The notes beneath the pieces were generated by a model, which ran no database searches, was not told the origin of the DNA, and worked only from the letters and a program-made list of their open reading frames with translations. A stretch of 55,048 nt of DNA, from IMG/VR virus record IMGVR_UViG_3300022074_000050, positions 1 to 55,048 of that record; one strand, written 5' to 3'. This DNA comes from a virus. Shown here piece by piece: positions 32,916 through 41,037 of this stretch. A program made the position numbers and the translations under genes. Position 1 is the stretch's first letter. The number at the start of each line of letters is the position of its first letter.

Positions 32916-33090
32916 TTACGACTTCTTCAGTCTCTTCCTCGCCTTCTTCGTCTTCTTCTGGCTCAACGAGTTGCGCGTCAGCTTGTACCTTAATCTTCAT
33001 CATCAAAGGCCACGTCCCAGTTTTGCTTGGCATATCGCCCAATATCGCTAGGATCACGTTAATGTCGTTTTCACTCAGTTCAATTTGCAC
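32908..33090 (-). CDS. Small acidic protein (60 aa)
   Basis: Starts with GTG at 33090, with AAGGA about ten bases upstream. The N-terminal part (MQIELSENDINVILAILGDM) is helical. The last 18 residues are nearly all Glu/Asp (EPEEDEEGEEETEEV). No family is recognised. It overlaps the oxygenase gene by eight bases. Confidence 0.55.
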   Translation of the reverse strand: MQIELSENDINVILAILGDMPSKTGTWPLMMKIKVQADAQLVEPEEDEEGEEETEEVVNG

Positions 33091-33103
33091 GGTCTATTTT
33101 TCC

Positions 33104-33364
33104 TTATGGTGTATAGGCTTTGGCTGCGGTTACAGCACTGTCGATAGCGGTAAAGTCTTCTGACCCCCAATCGCCTAGTGCTTTGCCGTATTCAAGGTAT
33201 CCAGAGCTACGCAGTACACGCTCCTGCTTTTCAGCATTTGTCATGTCGTTGTAAAACTCGTTGTTTGCATCCAGCACACTAGTGATGACGTTAGCGCCAT
33301 CCAGCATGGCTTGATACATTTGTGCTTTTTCTTCTGCTGTTCGTACTACTGTTTCTTCGCTCAT
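33104..33364 (-). CDS. Small fibre-cluster protein, paralogue B
   Basis: An 86-residue, helical, acidic protein. Its end, GDWGSEDFTAIDSAVTAAKAY, nearly repeats the end of the gene just upstream (DWGSESFTATDSAISAGKGY), so the two are a tandem duplication that has diverged in the N-terminal part. ATGA overlap with the paralogue. They lie directly after the fibre gene and may be fibre chaperones or caps; this is inference. Confidence 0.6.
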   Translation of the reverse strand: MSEETVVRTAEEKAQMYQAMLDGANVITSVLDANNEFYNDMTNAEKQERVLRSSGYLEYGKALGDWGSEDFTAIDSAVTAAKAYTP

Positions 33365-33609
33365 GATGCTGTGTATCCTTTTCCGGCGCTAATAGCTGAG
33401 TCAGTAGCTGTAAAACTTTCGCTACCCCAATCTTCTTTAGCTTTCATAATTTCAAGGTGCGCTACATTTCTGTCAACACAATCCTGCCTGTCTGCGGCTT
33501 CTTCATCTGCCATAGCGTCACCCGCGATTACGTCTGTAATTAGACTAATGCTGTGACCCATTGCGGTGAAGTCTGCTGCACATTCTTCTGCTGTTCTATC
33601 TTCGCTCAT
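33361..33609 (-). CDS. Small fibre-cluster protein, paralogue A
   Basis: An 82-residue acidic helical protein (TAEECAADFTAMGHSISLIT, with three Cys or Met-rich turns). The C-terminal third is homologous to the next gene, see paralogue B. It starts seven bases after the fibre stop codon. A tail-fibre chaperone or receptor-binding accessory is possible; no known family recognised. Confidence 0.6.
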   Translation of the reverse strand: MSEDRTAEECAADFTAMGHSISLITDVIAGDAMADEEAADRQDCVDRNVAHLEIMKAKEDWGSESFTATDSAISAGKGYTAS

Positions 33610-33615
33610 AGTTAT

Positions 33616-36600
33616 TTATCCTTCTAAGGTTTCAATTCTTGCGGTTAATGATTCAATCAAGGCTTGCTGCTCTTGGATTGCTTTGGTTAAAATCGGTATA
33701 AGCGCAGACGGTGCTACACGTTGCTGACCATCGCTGTCTTTTTCCATCCACATATCAAAGCCATCTTTAATTTCTGGATGAGCGTCAATTGTAGATTTAA
33801 CTTCTTGAGCTATAAAGCCGTGGTTGGTTGTATCGTTTATGACACGTTTTTCAGAGCCTTCAACGTAAGCATCCATTGAAGTTGGAAGGTCTTTTTCCTT
33901 TTTCCACTTATAAGTTACAGGACGTAAATCATTAACAAAGGATAGACCTGCTGTTGATGTAGCAACGTCTTCTTTCATGCGAGAGTCAGATGGAGCAGTC
34001 CAAGTAGTTGCGCCTAAAACAAGATTGCTATCAACTGAACCGTTACCAACAGTAAAGTTTCCATTACCTACGCCTGTAGCACTAGCACCCATTACAATTT
34101 GAATATCTGCGCCAACACCAGAAGGCTCACAACCATGACCAATAATTACGCAATCCGTCGCTGTTGTTAGCGTTTCTCCTGCTTCAAATCCAATTATTGT
34201 ATTTCTTGAACCTGTATTAATTGAATCTCCTGCTAAACCGCCAATCAGTGTATTCTCTACGCCTGTGGTGACTGACTTACCTGCCTCATAGCCAACTGCA
34301 ATATTGTAATTAGTTGTTGCAGTTGTAAAATTTTGAGTAGCTAAAGCTTCTTTACCAATAGCAACGGCATTGCTTCCAAGAGTGTCAGCAGTAAGAGCGC
34401 CTTTGCCAATCGCTATATTTGAATTACCTTCCGTAAGGTGATCGCCCGCAAGAGCGCCGATAAGAACATGCTGAACTCCCGTGGTGATTGCCGCACCTGC
34501 TACATAGCCTACTGCTGTGTTAAAAGAATCTGTAGCAGTAGTAAAGTTTTGAACATTTAACGCACCGTGACCTATAGCTGTTGCTTTACTACCTAAAGTA
34601 TCTGCACTTAAAGCTGCGTAACCCATCGCCACGTTGAAGTCGGCGTCAGTCAAAGCGTCACCTACTAGACCACCTATGAGGACGTTCTGAATTCCCGTGG
34701 TGACTGACGCTCCTGCTTGCATACCAACGGCTACATTGTAAGAAGTAGTCGCAGTTGTGAAGTTTTGATTTTGTAACGCGCTTTTGCCGATAGCGACATT
34801 TTGAGCGCCTTGAGTATCTGTCGTTAATGCCTCAACGCCAATTGCCACGTTATTATAGCCGGTAGTTAGAGCGTCACCAGCAAGTCCCCCGATGAGGGTG
34901 TTCTGGATTCCCGTGGTGACTGCGTTACCTGCGTAGTAACCAACTGCCACATTGTGAGTTTGTGTAGCCGTAGTGAAGTTTTGGGCTGCTAAAGCGGCTC
35001 GACCAACGGCAACAGATCGACTGCCAAGAACGTCTGAGCCTAATGCACTCACACCGACAGCTACATTATCATCAGCTTCAGTGCTTGCATCTAAAGCAAC
35101 CTCGCCGATGGCTACATTATTTGACCCGGTGGTAAGTGCTCCCAAAGAATTTGTACCAACGCCTGTATTAAAAGCGCCTGTCGTAATTGCATCACCTGAA
35201 AGCCCACCGATTAGAGTGTTTGCAGTTCCCGTAGTGACGTTGCCCCCCGCACTATGACCAACAGCAGTATTGTAGACATCAGTAGCTGTGGTGAAGTTTT
35301 GTTGACTAAGCGCAAAACTACCTAACGCAACACTTCTAGTTCCTAAAGTATCGGAGGTTAATGCCGCGTATCCTAAAGCTACACTATAGTCTGAGTCTGT
35401 TAGAGCATCCCCAGCTAGACCCCCAATTAACGTATTTTGGGTTCCCGTGGTGACTGAGCCTCCCGCAAACATTCCAACAGCGGTGTTATAAACCTCAGTG
35501 GCGGTGGTAAAGTTTTGTGCGCTAAGTGCTAGGTAGCCTACAGCCGTACTTCTGCTTCCTAGCGTATCTGAACTTAAAGACCCGTAACCAATAGATGTAT
35601 TAAAATCAGCATCAGTCAAAGCATCACCAGCAAGACCACCGATGAGAGTGTTCTGTGTTCCCGTGGTGATTGCGGTTCCTGCACTTGCGCCTACAGCCAC
35701 GTTGTAAGCATTTGCTCCTGCGTTCAAATTTAATAAGGCGGCATTACCAATAGCAACATTAAGTCCATGTGCGTCTTCTGTCTGTAAAGCCGCATAACCA
35801 ATGGCAACATTACCGTCACCCGTAGTTAAAGCCGTACCCGCTTCATCGCCCACAACCACATTATAGTTGCCGCCAGAGGTAATGCTGTCGCCAGCGTTAA
35901 CTCCTAATCTTACGTTGGATGTCCCTGCTGTCGGAGTGGATGGAGCGCCATCTGCCGCTAATTCAAAAACGACTGTATCGCTCGTTGCAAACTTCATAGG
36001 GATGGCGTCTTGTGTCGCTAAAAAAGCGGCGGCAGTAGTCAAGCCCATTTCAAAGGTATTGTTGCTAGTCGTTTCTTTTATAAGAACTATTGGGTGCGTA
36101 GCATCAAAAACATTTATACCGTTCGCATCTCCAGAAAAGTTACCGTTGTCAAACGTAGAACCGCCAAACATGACATTTCCAGTGCTCCCTTCTAAGAAAA
36201 AAGCGTGAGTGTTTGCGTTTGACTCAATGCGAAAATCAACATCTGCACTTGCTTCGTTAAATACAGCGCCACCGTCTTGAGTCAAAGCACCATCAATGTC
36301 CACGACATCAAGATTAGTGGTGCCATCTACATCCAAGTCGCCTGATACAAAGAACGACGGGACAGATAGATCGGTAAACGCATCAACCATCGCAGCGCCT
36401 GATCCAGCACCGTCGCTATAGATAGCTTTGGTCTGACCGTTGGCGATGGTGACCGTAGCACCACTGCCTTGCTTGATGATGATGCTCTGCGATCCGCTCG
36501 TTGCGTTCTCAATGAACCAGAGCTTGCTGACCGTGTTTGGCCCTATAGTGATGGTGCAAGTGCTATCAAGAGTGCCAGTATATTTGAGGAAGAGACTGCG

Positions 36601-36789
36601 GCCCGGATCAGTAGACCCGTCAGCAATAGTAGTAGTATGAGTATCAGCATTAGTCGTAATAGCTTCCGTCCCAAAGGAAAAAGCCTCCGCAATCAACTCA
36701 AGGTTCGTGTTCGTACTAGTTCCCCAAGTACCTGATTCATCGCCGGTAGATATCTCTTTTAGGCGTAGATCGTTAACGTAAGTTGCCAT
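33616..36789 (-). CDS. Tail fibre/spike with seven internal repeats and C-terminal S74 intramolecular chaperone
   Basis: A 1057-residue fibre. The N-terminal part has a head domain for virion attachment (TYVNDLRLKEISTGDESGTW). The middle (about 300-900) is built from seven repeats with the motif TLIGGLAGDALT plus variants and AxGxxAL strands, resembling the left-handed coils of YadA-like trimeric adhesins. The last 124 residues start SDSRMK (Ser934 and Lys939 as the catalytic pair), typical of the peptidase S74 / intramolecular chaperone, which cleaves itself off after the trimer folds. It ends with a coiled coil (QEQQALIESLTARIETL). It should bind the host surface. Confidence 0.9.
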   Translation of the reverse strand: MATYVNDLRLKEISTGDESGTWGTSTNTNLELIAEAFSFGTEAITTNADTHTTTIADGSTDPGRSLFLKYTGTLDSTCTITIGPNTVSKLWFIENATSGSQSIIIKQGSGATVTIANGQTKAIYSDGAGSGAAMVDAFTDLSVPSFFVSGDLDVDGTTNLDVVDIDGALTQDGGAVFNEASADVDFRIESNANTHAFFLEGSTGNVMFGGSTFDNGNFSGDANGINVFDATHPIVLIKETTSNNTFEMGLTTAAAFLATQDAIPMKFATSDTVVFELAADGAPSTPTAGTSNVRLGVNAGDSITSGGNYNVVVGDEAGTALTTGDGNVAIGYAALQTEDAHGLNVAIGNAALLNLNAGANAYNVAVGASAGTAITTGTQNTLIGGLAGDALTDADFNTSIGYGSLSSDTLGSRSTAVGYLALSAQNFTTATEVYNTAVGMFAGGSVTTGTQNTLIGGLAGDALTDSDYSVALGYAALTSDTLGTRSVALGSFALSQQNFTTATDVYNTAVGHSAGGNVTTGTANTLIGGLSGDAITTGAFNTGVGTNSLGALTTGSNNVAIGEVALDASTEADDNVAVGVSALGSDVLGSRSVAVGRAALAAQNFTTATQTHNVAVGYYAGNAVTTGIQNTLIGGLAGDALTTGYNNVAIGVEALTTDTQGAQNVAIGKSALQNQNFTTATTSYNVAVGMQAGASVTTGIQNVLIGGLVGDALTDADFNVAMGYAALSADTLGSKATAIGHGALNVQNFTTATDSFNTAVGYVAGAAITTGVQHVLIGALAGDHLTEGNSNIAIGKGALTADTLGSNAVAIGKEALATQNFTTATTNYNIAVGYEAGKSVTTGVENTLIGGLAGDSINTGSRNTIIGFEAGETLTTATDCVIIGHGCEPSGVGADIQIVMGASATGVGNGNFTVGNGSVDSNLVLGATTWTAPSDSRMKEDVATSTAGLSFVNDLRPVTYKWKKEKDLPTSMDAYVEGSEKRVINDTTNHGFIAQEVKSTIDAHPEIKDGFDMWMEKDSDGQQRVAPSALIPILTKAIQEQQALIESLTARIETLEG

Positions 36790-36791
36790 TT

Positions 36792-37556
36792 TTAAGCTAC
36801 CTCATCCCAATTAGGGGTTTGACTGTCTGAAACATCAGCCCACCCAGGAGTCTGACTGTCCGTTATATTATTCCAATTTGGAGTTTGAGCCTCATTTACT
36901 AGACCCCAAACATTAAAATACCCTATCTCCGCTGTTCCAGATACTCCAGTTACCCCAATAACTGCATCCGCAACAACTACATTACCAACCGCTCCAGTTG
37001 CTGCAACACCTGTTGGAACGATCGTTTGGCCCAGACCAACAGTGACTGTGCCAACCGCTGAAGTACCTGCCACACCTGTAACAGAAAATACTGCATCTCC
37101 TGTTGCAGTGACTGTGCCAACCGCTGAAGTACCTGCCACACCTGTAACAGCAACATTCGCATCTGAGCTAATTGTGGTTGTTCCGACAGCCGAAGTACCC
37201 GCGACTCCAGTGACTGAAGCATTCGCATCTGCGCTGACCGTAACTGAGCCAACCGCTCCAGTACCAGTAATGCCAGTAACACTAACATTCGCATCTGACG
37301 ATACAGTAAGCGTTCCGATAGCTCCCGTTCCTGCCACTCCCGTAACAGAAACGGTAATGCCCGTTCCTTCAACAATCGTAACGGAGCCAATCGACCCCGT
37401 TCCTGCCACACCTGTGACAGCAGCATTCGCATCCGCAGAAACTGTGACGGAACCGACCGCTCCAGTTGCTGCAACACCTGTAACCTCAACAGGGTCTGCT
37501 TGACCCCATGGGCCTTCGCCCCAAGTGCCTCTGCCCCATCCATTAAGGTCTGCCAC
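36792..37556 (-). CDS. Repeat-rich tail/adhesin-like protein (nine 22-residue repeats)
   Basis: A 254-residue protein with a short N-terminal WGRGTWGEGPWG part, nine copies of a unit close to VTGVAGTGAVGSVTVSADA with about 22-residue spacing, and a C-terminus with three SQTPxW motifs (DSQTPGWADVSDSQTPNW). The repeats predict beta strands of a fibre or decoration. The same unit appears once in the 122-aa and 108-aa proteins. It lies directly upstream of the main fibre and probably belongs to the tail. Confidence 0.7.
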   Translation of the reverse strand: MADLNGWGRGTWGEGPWGQADPVEVTGVAATGAVGSVTVSADANAAVTGVAGTGSIGSVTIVEGTGITVSVTGVAGTGAIGTLTVSSDANVSVTGITGTGAVGSVTVSADANASVTGVAGTSAVGTTTISSDANVAVTGVAGTSAVGTVTATGDAVFSVTGVAGTSAVGTVTVGLGQTIVPTGVAATGAVGNVVVADAVIGVTGVSGTAEIGYFNVWGLVNEAQTPNWNNITDSQTPGWADVSDSQTPNWDEVA

Positions 37557-37566
37557 ATATTACTCG

Positions 37567-37998
37567 CTATGCGATACGAATAATGGCGTTAGACGCATCC
37601 GCTGTAGGGAATTGAATAGTAAAATCCCCTGAACTAGATGTTTTATCTCCGCCAAAATCTAAAGCACAAACAGACGGATCACCTGACGCGCTATCGTTAA
37701 AAATCAATGCGCCACGTGCAGTAATACTGCTAGAGCTAAAGGTCAAATTTGCAAAATCTGTCAATGCCGTAGTTCCAGAGGTGCTCGGATCTACACGAGT
37801 GAGTGCAGCACCTTTAGCCGTATAGCCTGTACCAGAAACTTCATTAGACGTAGTATAGGCTGTAGTGCCTGCGCCCAAAGAAGCGGAACTTGTGTACAGC
37901 GCCAAGTTAAAGGTACTGCCGCCTGAATTTTTAAAATTGTGCACTGCTTCCATAAGTTCTTTCTTAAAAGAAGTACACATTGCGGTCGTAATAGCCAT
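37567..37998 (-). CDS. Putative virion structural protein (143 aa)
   Basis: A Ser/Thr/Ala-rich, beta-type protein (FNLALYTSSASLGAGTTAYTT, SSITARGALIFNDSASGDPS, GDFTIQFPTADASNAIIRI). The pattern is typical of a small tail or head decoration protein found with fibre genes in marine podoviruses. No named family is certain. It overlaps the upstream 96-aa stop codon (TAATG). Confidence 0.65.
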   Translation of the reverse strand: MAITTAMCTSFKKELMEAVHNFKNSGGSTFNLALYTSSASLGAGTTAYTTSNEVSGTGYTAKGAALTRVDPSTSGTTALTDFANLTFSSSSITARGALIFNDSASGDPSVCALDFGGDKTSSSGDFTIQFPTADASNAIIRIA

Positions 37999-38288
37999 TA
38001 TAGACTCCTAATTATGTCTGCCATGTCTTTATGGCCTTGACGTTCTAATTCAGCAATTAAGGTTGTTCTATCACTTTTAATTGCTTCTTTTATATAAAAA
38101 CTTACCGTTGTTTGTACAGATTGCTTGAACGCTTCGGCCTGTTGTGCAATTACGGGGTGGCATTCCCCCCCAACACTAATAATTCTATCAGAAGCAACTT
38201 TTGCCCAAAACTCAGGATCATGTCCTTTATCTGTAGTCGTTGTTACAAATACTTCGCCTATCTCCATCTGCGGAGCTTGAATCAACAT
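37998..38288 (-). CDS. Conserved hypothetical phage protein (96 aa)
   Basis: Recognisable as a small protein common in marine phages: a GHDPEFWAKVASDRIISV segment, HPVIAQQAEAFKQSVQ, then FYIKEAIKSDRTTLIAELERQGHKDMADIIRSL. Function unknown. Most members lie between head-tail connector and tail-fibre genes, as here. Predicted helical except for the first 20 residues. Confidence 0.7.
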   Translation of the reverse strand: MLIQAPQMEIGEVFVTTTTDKGHDPEFWAKVASDRIISVGGECHPVIAQQAEAFKQSVQTTVSFYIKEAIKSDRTTLIAELERQGHKDMADIIRSL

Positions 38289-38293
38289 TTCAT

Positions 38294-38929
38294 TTATCCT
38301 TTAGAAATATCGTACCGATATTCGTCTCTTGAACCATAGCCTTGACCTAAGTTTTTAAGACCGTTTACTGCTTGAACAAAGCGTTGCTCATATTGAGCTA
38401 CTTCTTCTGGAACTTTAAGAAAAGTCGCAGCCTCCACTAAAGTGCCATATAACATCGCGTCGGGAGCATTATCAGAAAGCCATGTCGTTTCTGAACCTGA
38501 AGTCGTAGTTAACGATGCAGGCCGGTATTTATAGTGTAGTTCAAACGAATAACCTTGATCTGGAGTAGGTGCTAACATAAAAGTATTATCATCAAATAAT
38601 GCATAATACTTTGGAATGCCTGTCGTTGCAGAATTAGGCGTAAAGTCTCTAATAAAAGAAACGTGTTTATACAACAAGTAGCTATACACGCTGCTAGAGA
38701 TTACAGCCAAACTGTAAGGTGCTAAAAAGTCAGTTGGCGTACTTAAATAGGTGTTACTCGCAGAAGCAGAACCTGTTACGTTTTTTCTAAAAACCGGCAG
38801 CTCTACTGCTTTTAAAATCCGTTCTTCAGCTTCTTTAATAAACGTATCTAAATCAGAAACGAAAGTTGTTTCTGCTGTTTCGCAATAATCTTGAACCGTA
38901 GACTTCAATGTAGCTAATGTAAAACTCAT
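38294..38929 (-). CDS. Head-tail adaptor, SU10-type
   Basis: A 211-residue protein starting TLATLKSTVQDYCETAETTF with FIKEAEERILKAVELPVFRK, and having LSTPTDFLAPYSLAV, YYALFDDNTFMLAPTPD and SFELHYKYRPASL. This pattern fits the adaptor proteins (SU10 adaptor-like) that form a ring below the portal in podoviruses and head-tail joining proteins of other phages. It should bridge portal and tail. Its 5' end overlaps the zinc protein by four bases. Confidence 0.75.
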   Translation of the reverse strand: MSFTLATLKSTVQDYCETAETTFVSDLDTFIKEAEERILKAVELPVFRKNVTGSASASNTYLSTPTDFLAPYSLAVISSSVYSYLLYKHVSFIRDFTPNSATTGIPKYYALFDDNTFMLAPTPDQGYSFELHYKYRPASLTTTSGSETTWLSDNAPDAMLYGTLVEAATFLKVPEEVAQYEQRFVQAVNGLKNLGQGYGSRDEYRYDISKG

Positions 38930-39294
38930 GTCGTTGTCACCGTAATAGTTCCGACACTACCTGTAGCTAAGACACCTACAAAATCAGTACCAATAGGGTC
39001 TACAACACTTAACGGTTGGCCACCTACATTAACGCCTGAATCAGTTGTATTACTCGGCCCTGTCGTTCTTACCAGTCCTAACTGCGCTTGTGGTAAAGGG
39101 GTTTCAGGTCTAGCTTGTCTTAGCCCCTCTGGATCAGAAACATGGTGCGGAGGATCTAGTTGTGGATGTTTAGGTTCGAAACATTCTGAACAAACTTTAA
39201 AGCCTGTCCATTCCATTTTCATCTGTAGATATTTGACACGAAACCCACAACGGTCACAGACGCCGTATGCGTATTTACCTACCGCAAAAGCCAT
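38926..39294 (-). CDS. Zinc-ribbon-type virion accessory protein with TGSVG module
   Basis: A 122-residue protein. Residues 13-38 hold a four-Cys zinc site (CDRC...CSEC) with the surrounding pattern CGFRVKYLQMKMEWTGFKVC and EPKHPQ, found in small proteins between head-tail genes of many podoviruses. The C-terminus (VLATGSVGTITVTTT) matches the repeat unit of the 254-aa tail protein. Role unknown, perhaps connector assembly. Confidence 0.7.
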   Translation of the reverse strand: MAFAVGKYAYGVCDRCGFRVKYLQMKMEWTGFKVCSECFEPKHPQLDPPHHVSDPEGLRQARPETPLPQAQLGLVRTTGPSNTTDSGVNVGGQPLSVVDPIGTDFVGVLATGSVGTITVTTT

Positions 39295-39962
39295 TACAAA
39301 TAAGTCCGTTTAGGTACTAATCTTAATGAGCCGTCGTCATCGTAACGTATTGCGTTTATTAAGTTCTGTTCGTACAAAGGTTGTAATAACCCTGCTTTTT
39401 CTGGATTCTTTTTTATAGCTAAATAAAAAGCTAATCCAGAGGTAAGACAAGGAAGAAATCTACTAGGTAAATCTACATCGTTTACAGACTCTGTAATATC
39501 TTGGATGCGTTTCCAACGGTACGATACAAATTTATCTGTAGAGTTTTCAGGCGCAGGCCAGACATAGAGCTTCGGTGTAATCGTGCGCTCAAGATAATAT
39601 TGAGTGACTCGCGCTTTCGTTAACTTATTAGGTATATCTAAATATTCCCCACGATCTATACGATCTAGTTGGAAATCTGTTTGTATTCCGTTAGTTGTTC
39701 GACGTATAACAGCGTCTAAAATATCTATATCAAACTGATTCAAATCGTAAGTCGTTTGACCTTCAACTAAATCTAAAGATACTTGTTCTACTTCCCATAT
39801 TTGTATGCCCCTGTTTGACCAGTCAGCAAACATAATATTCATAGAACGGCGTGCGGTTACACCGTCGTAACCAGTACGATATTCTAGACCTGCTAGTTCA
39901 TACGCCTCTTCTATCGCATCAGCAGCATTTAGACTAAAAGTGCGTGTGCCGGATGTAGCCAT
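39294..39962 (-). CDS. Tail accessory factor / head completion protein, P22 gp4-like
   Basis: A 222-residue protein with the N-terminal pattern ADAIEEAYELAGLEYRTGYD and RRSMNIMFADWSNRGIQIWE, then LSLDLVEGQTTYDL-like strands, PKLYVWPAPENSTDKFVSY and a C-terminal LYEQNLINAIRYDDDGS. This fits P22 gp4-type tail accessory factors, which bind below the portal and start tail assembly. It sits between the capsid group and the SU10-type adaptor. Tight overlap on both sides (TAATG on the 5' side). Confidence 0.75.
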   Translation of the reverse strand: MATSGTRTFSLNAADAIEEAYELAGLEYRTGYDGVTARRSMNIMFADWSNRGIQIWEVEQVSLDLVEGQTTYDLNQFDIDILDAVIRRTTNGIQTDFQLDRIDRGEYLDIPNKLTKARVTQYYLERTITPKLYVWPAPENSTDKFVSYRWKRIQDITESVNDVDLPSRFLPCLTSGLAFYLAIKKNPEKAGLLQPLYEQNLINAIRYDDDGSLRLVPKRTYL

Positions 39963-40369
39963 TACCCATAGTTCTTCAAAAGTTCTAAGACAATAACATA
40001 ACTATCATTGGATGACGCGCCGATAGTCGTCAGGTTGAGATCTCCAGTTTTACCACTACCCGCAGTATTTTTTAAACCGCCGAACTCACTGAAGTCCATG
40101 TGACCATTACTATCCTGAGCTAATCCTAGGGCTATCGTATCAGTAGTCGCATCAAACAAAAGCTGTACTTGTGTAAAGCCGATAATTGAATGACTTACTT
40201 TTTCTATAAGCACACTACTACACGCAGTTCCATCTTCTCTCGCTGCCAAACCACTAACGTCAATCTTAGTTACGGCATCTTCGCCAGTACCGTCACTAAG
40301 ATTAGTTAGTTGTATGACAGCTTTATGCGTACCATCAGAGATAGTTGTTGAAGTTACTGCATCTGCCAT
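39962..40369 (-). CDS. Putative virion structural protein (135 aa)
   Basis: A beta-rich 135-residue protein with a Thr/Ser-rich start (AVTSTTISDGTHKAVIQLTN) and a repeated DGTGEDAVTKIDVSGLA. The C-terminus YVIVLELLKNYG is helical or strand. It has the look of a small head decoration or head-tail joining protein. No family recognised. Confidence 0.6.
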   Translation of the reverse strand: MADAVTSTTISDGTHKAVIQLTNLSDGTGEDAVTKIDVSGLAAREDGTACSSVLIEKVSHSIIGFTQVQLLFDATTDTIALGLAQDSNGHMDFSEFGGLKNTAGSGKTGDLNLTTIGASSNDSYVIVLELLKNYG

Positions 40370-40386
40370 ATCAATTTACTCCCGTA

Positions 40387-40893
40387 TTAAGCGTCTGCAA
40401 ACGGAGTGACGATAGTGCCTGATCCAAGGGTCAGCCCTTCTATTGCATACTTCGCACTAGCGATAGCTGTAACTCGGATAATACTTCCTGCAAGACCGCC
40501 TTTAGTGCTGCCGTTTAACGTAATTACGTCGTTAGAAGCCCCAGAAATAAAGGTTTTACCAGTTGCGTCATCTACGCCTGTGTAAACCCCTCCAACAAAC
40601 TTATCGGTGCCGTCTGTCAAAATATCCATATCAGTAGCAGCTGTTACAACTACGAATGTAAATTGAGCACCTAAATTATTTGTTTGATCTGGGGAAGTTG
40701 GGTCGGTAGGACTAGTTGTAACGATTGAGGGCAAAGTAAACTTACCGTCTGCATCATTACAAAGAAGAATCTTACCCGCGTGAGATGCAACAGTTATTGT
40801 TGTGTCTGCGGTTAGGCTAACTGTAGCGTTAGTCCCTGCGTTTATAAAACCCGCCAAAGATCTGACTGGGCCAGCAAAAGTAGTCTGTGCCAT
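40387..40893 (-). CDS. Putative virion/decoration protein (168 aa)
   Basis: A beta-rich 168-residue protein (TTFAGPVRSLAGFINAGTNATVS, TITVASHAGKILLCNDADGKF, GAQFTFVVVTAATDMDIL). Its start, with SLAGFINAG, resembles phage decoration proteins adjacent to the major capsid gene. It is the first gene after the capsid terminator, with a leader that holds an inverted repeat. A head decoration role is inferred from composition and position. Confidence 0.6.
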   Translation of the reverse strand: MAQTTFAGPVRSLAGFINAGTNATVSLTADTTITVASHAGKILLCNDADGKFTLPSIVTTSPTDPTSPDQTNNLGAQFTFVVVTAATDMDILTDGTDKFVGGVYTGVDDATGKTFISGASNDVITLNGSTKGGLAGSIIRVTAIASAKYAIEGLTLGSGTIVTPFADA

Positions 40894-40920
40894 TATAAAT
40901 ACCTCTTTACGAAAGGATTC

Positions 40921-40964
40921 GCCCTAGAGTCTTCGTAACGTCCGTCTGAGTCGGTCGCTAGGGC
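40921..40964. other. Inverted repeat between capsid terminator and 168-aa gene
   Basis: GCCCTAG (40921-40927) and CTAGGGC (40958-40964) form a 7-bp stem with a 30-base loop. In the minus transcript it sits in the leader of the 168-aa gene. The plus strand has a T run after it, so it could also stop antisense transcripts. Weak by itself. Confidence 0.35.
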
Positions 40965-40995
40965 TGTTTTTCTCAGATAATGCGTTTATACAGGA

Positions 40996-41027
40996 GAAAA
41001 AGAAAAGGGGCAACTAGTGCCCCTTTC
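40996..41027 (-). terminator. Intrinsic terminator after major capsid gene
   Basis: On the minus strand AAAGGGGCA and TGCCCCTTT (41026-41018 and 41012-41004) form a 9-bp stem with a five-base loop, followed by TTTTCTTTTT. It lies right after the capsid stop codon (41040-41038) and may reduce read-through so that capsid is made in excess of the tail genes. Confidence 0.85.
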
Positions 41028-41037
41028 TTTCGCGATA

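Noticed and set aside
34200-35900. Spaced DNA repeats suggesting a CRISPR array
   Set aside because: They are about 200-base coding repeats of the fibre gene, in frame, and degenerate; not short identical repeats with unique spacers.
37042-37503. Plus-strand ORF with VPTAEVPATPVT repeats
   Set aside because: Antisense frame of the same tandem repeats; no ribosome site and no plus-strand transcription unit here.
36977-37558. Leu/Gln-rich 193-aa minus-strand ORF
   Set aside because: It is the shifted frame of the 254-aa repeat protein; its repeats simply mirror the tandem DNA repeats of the real gene.
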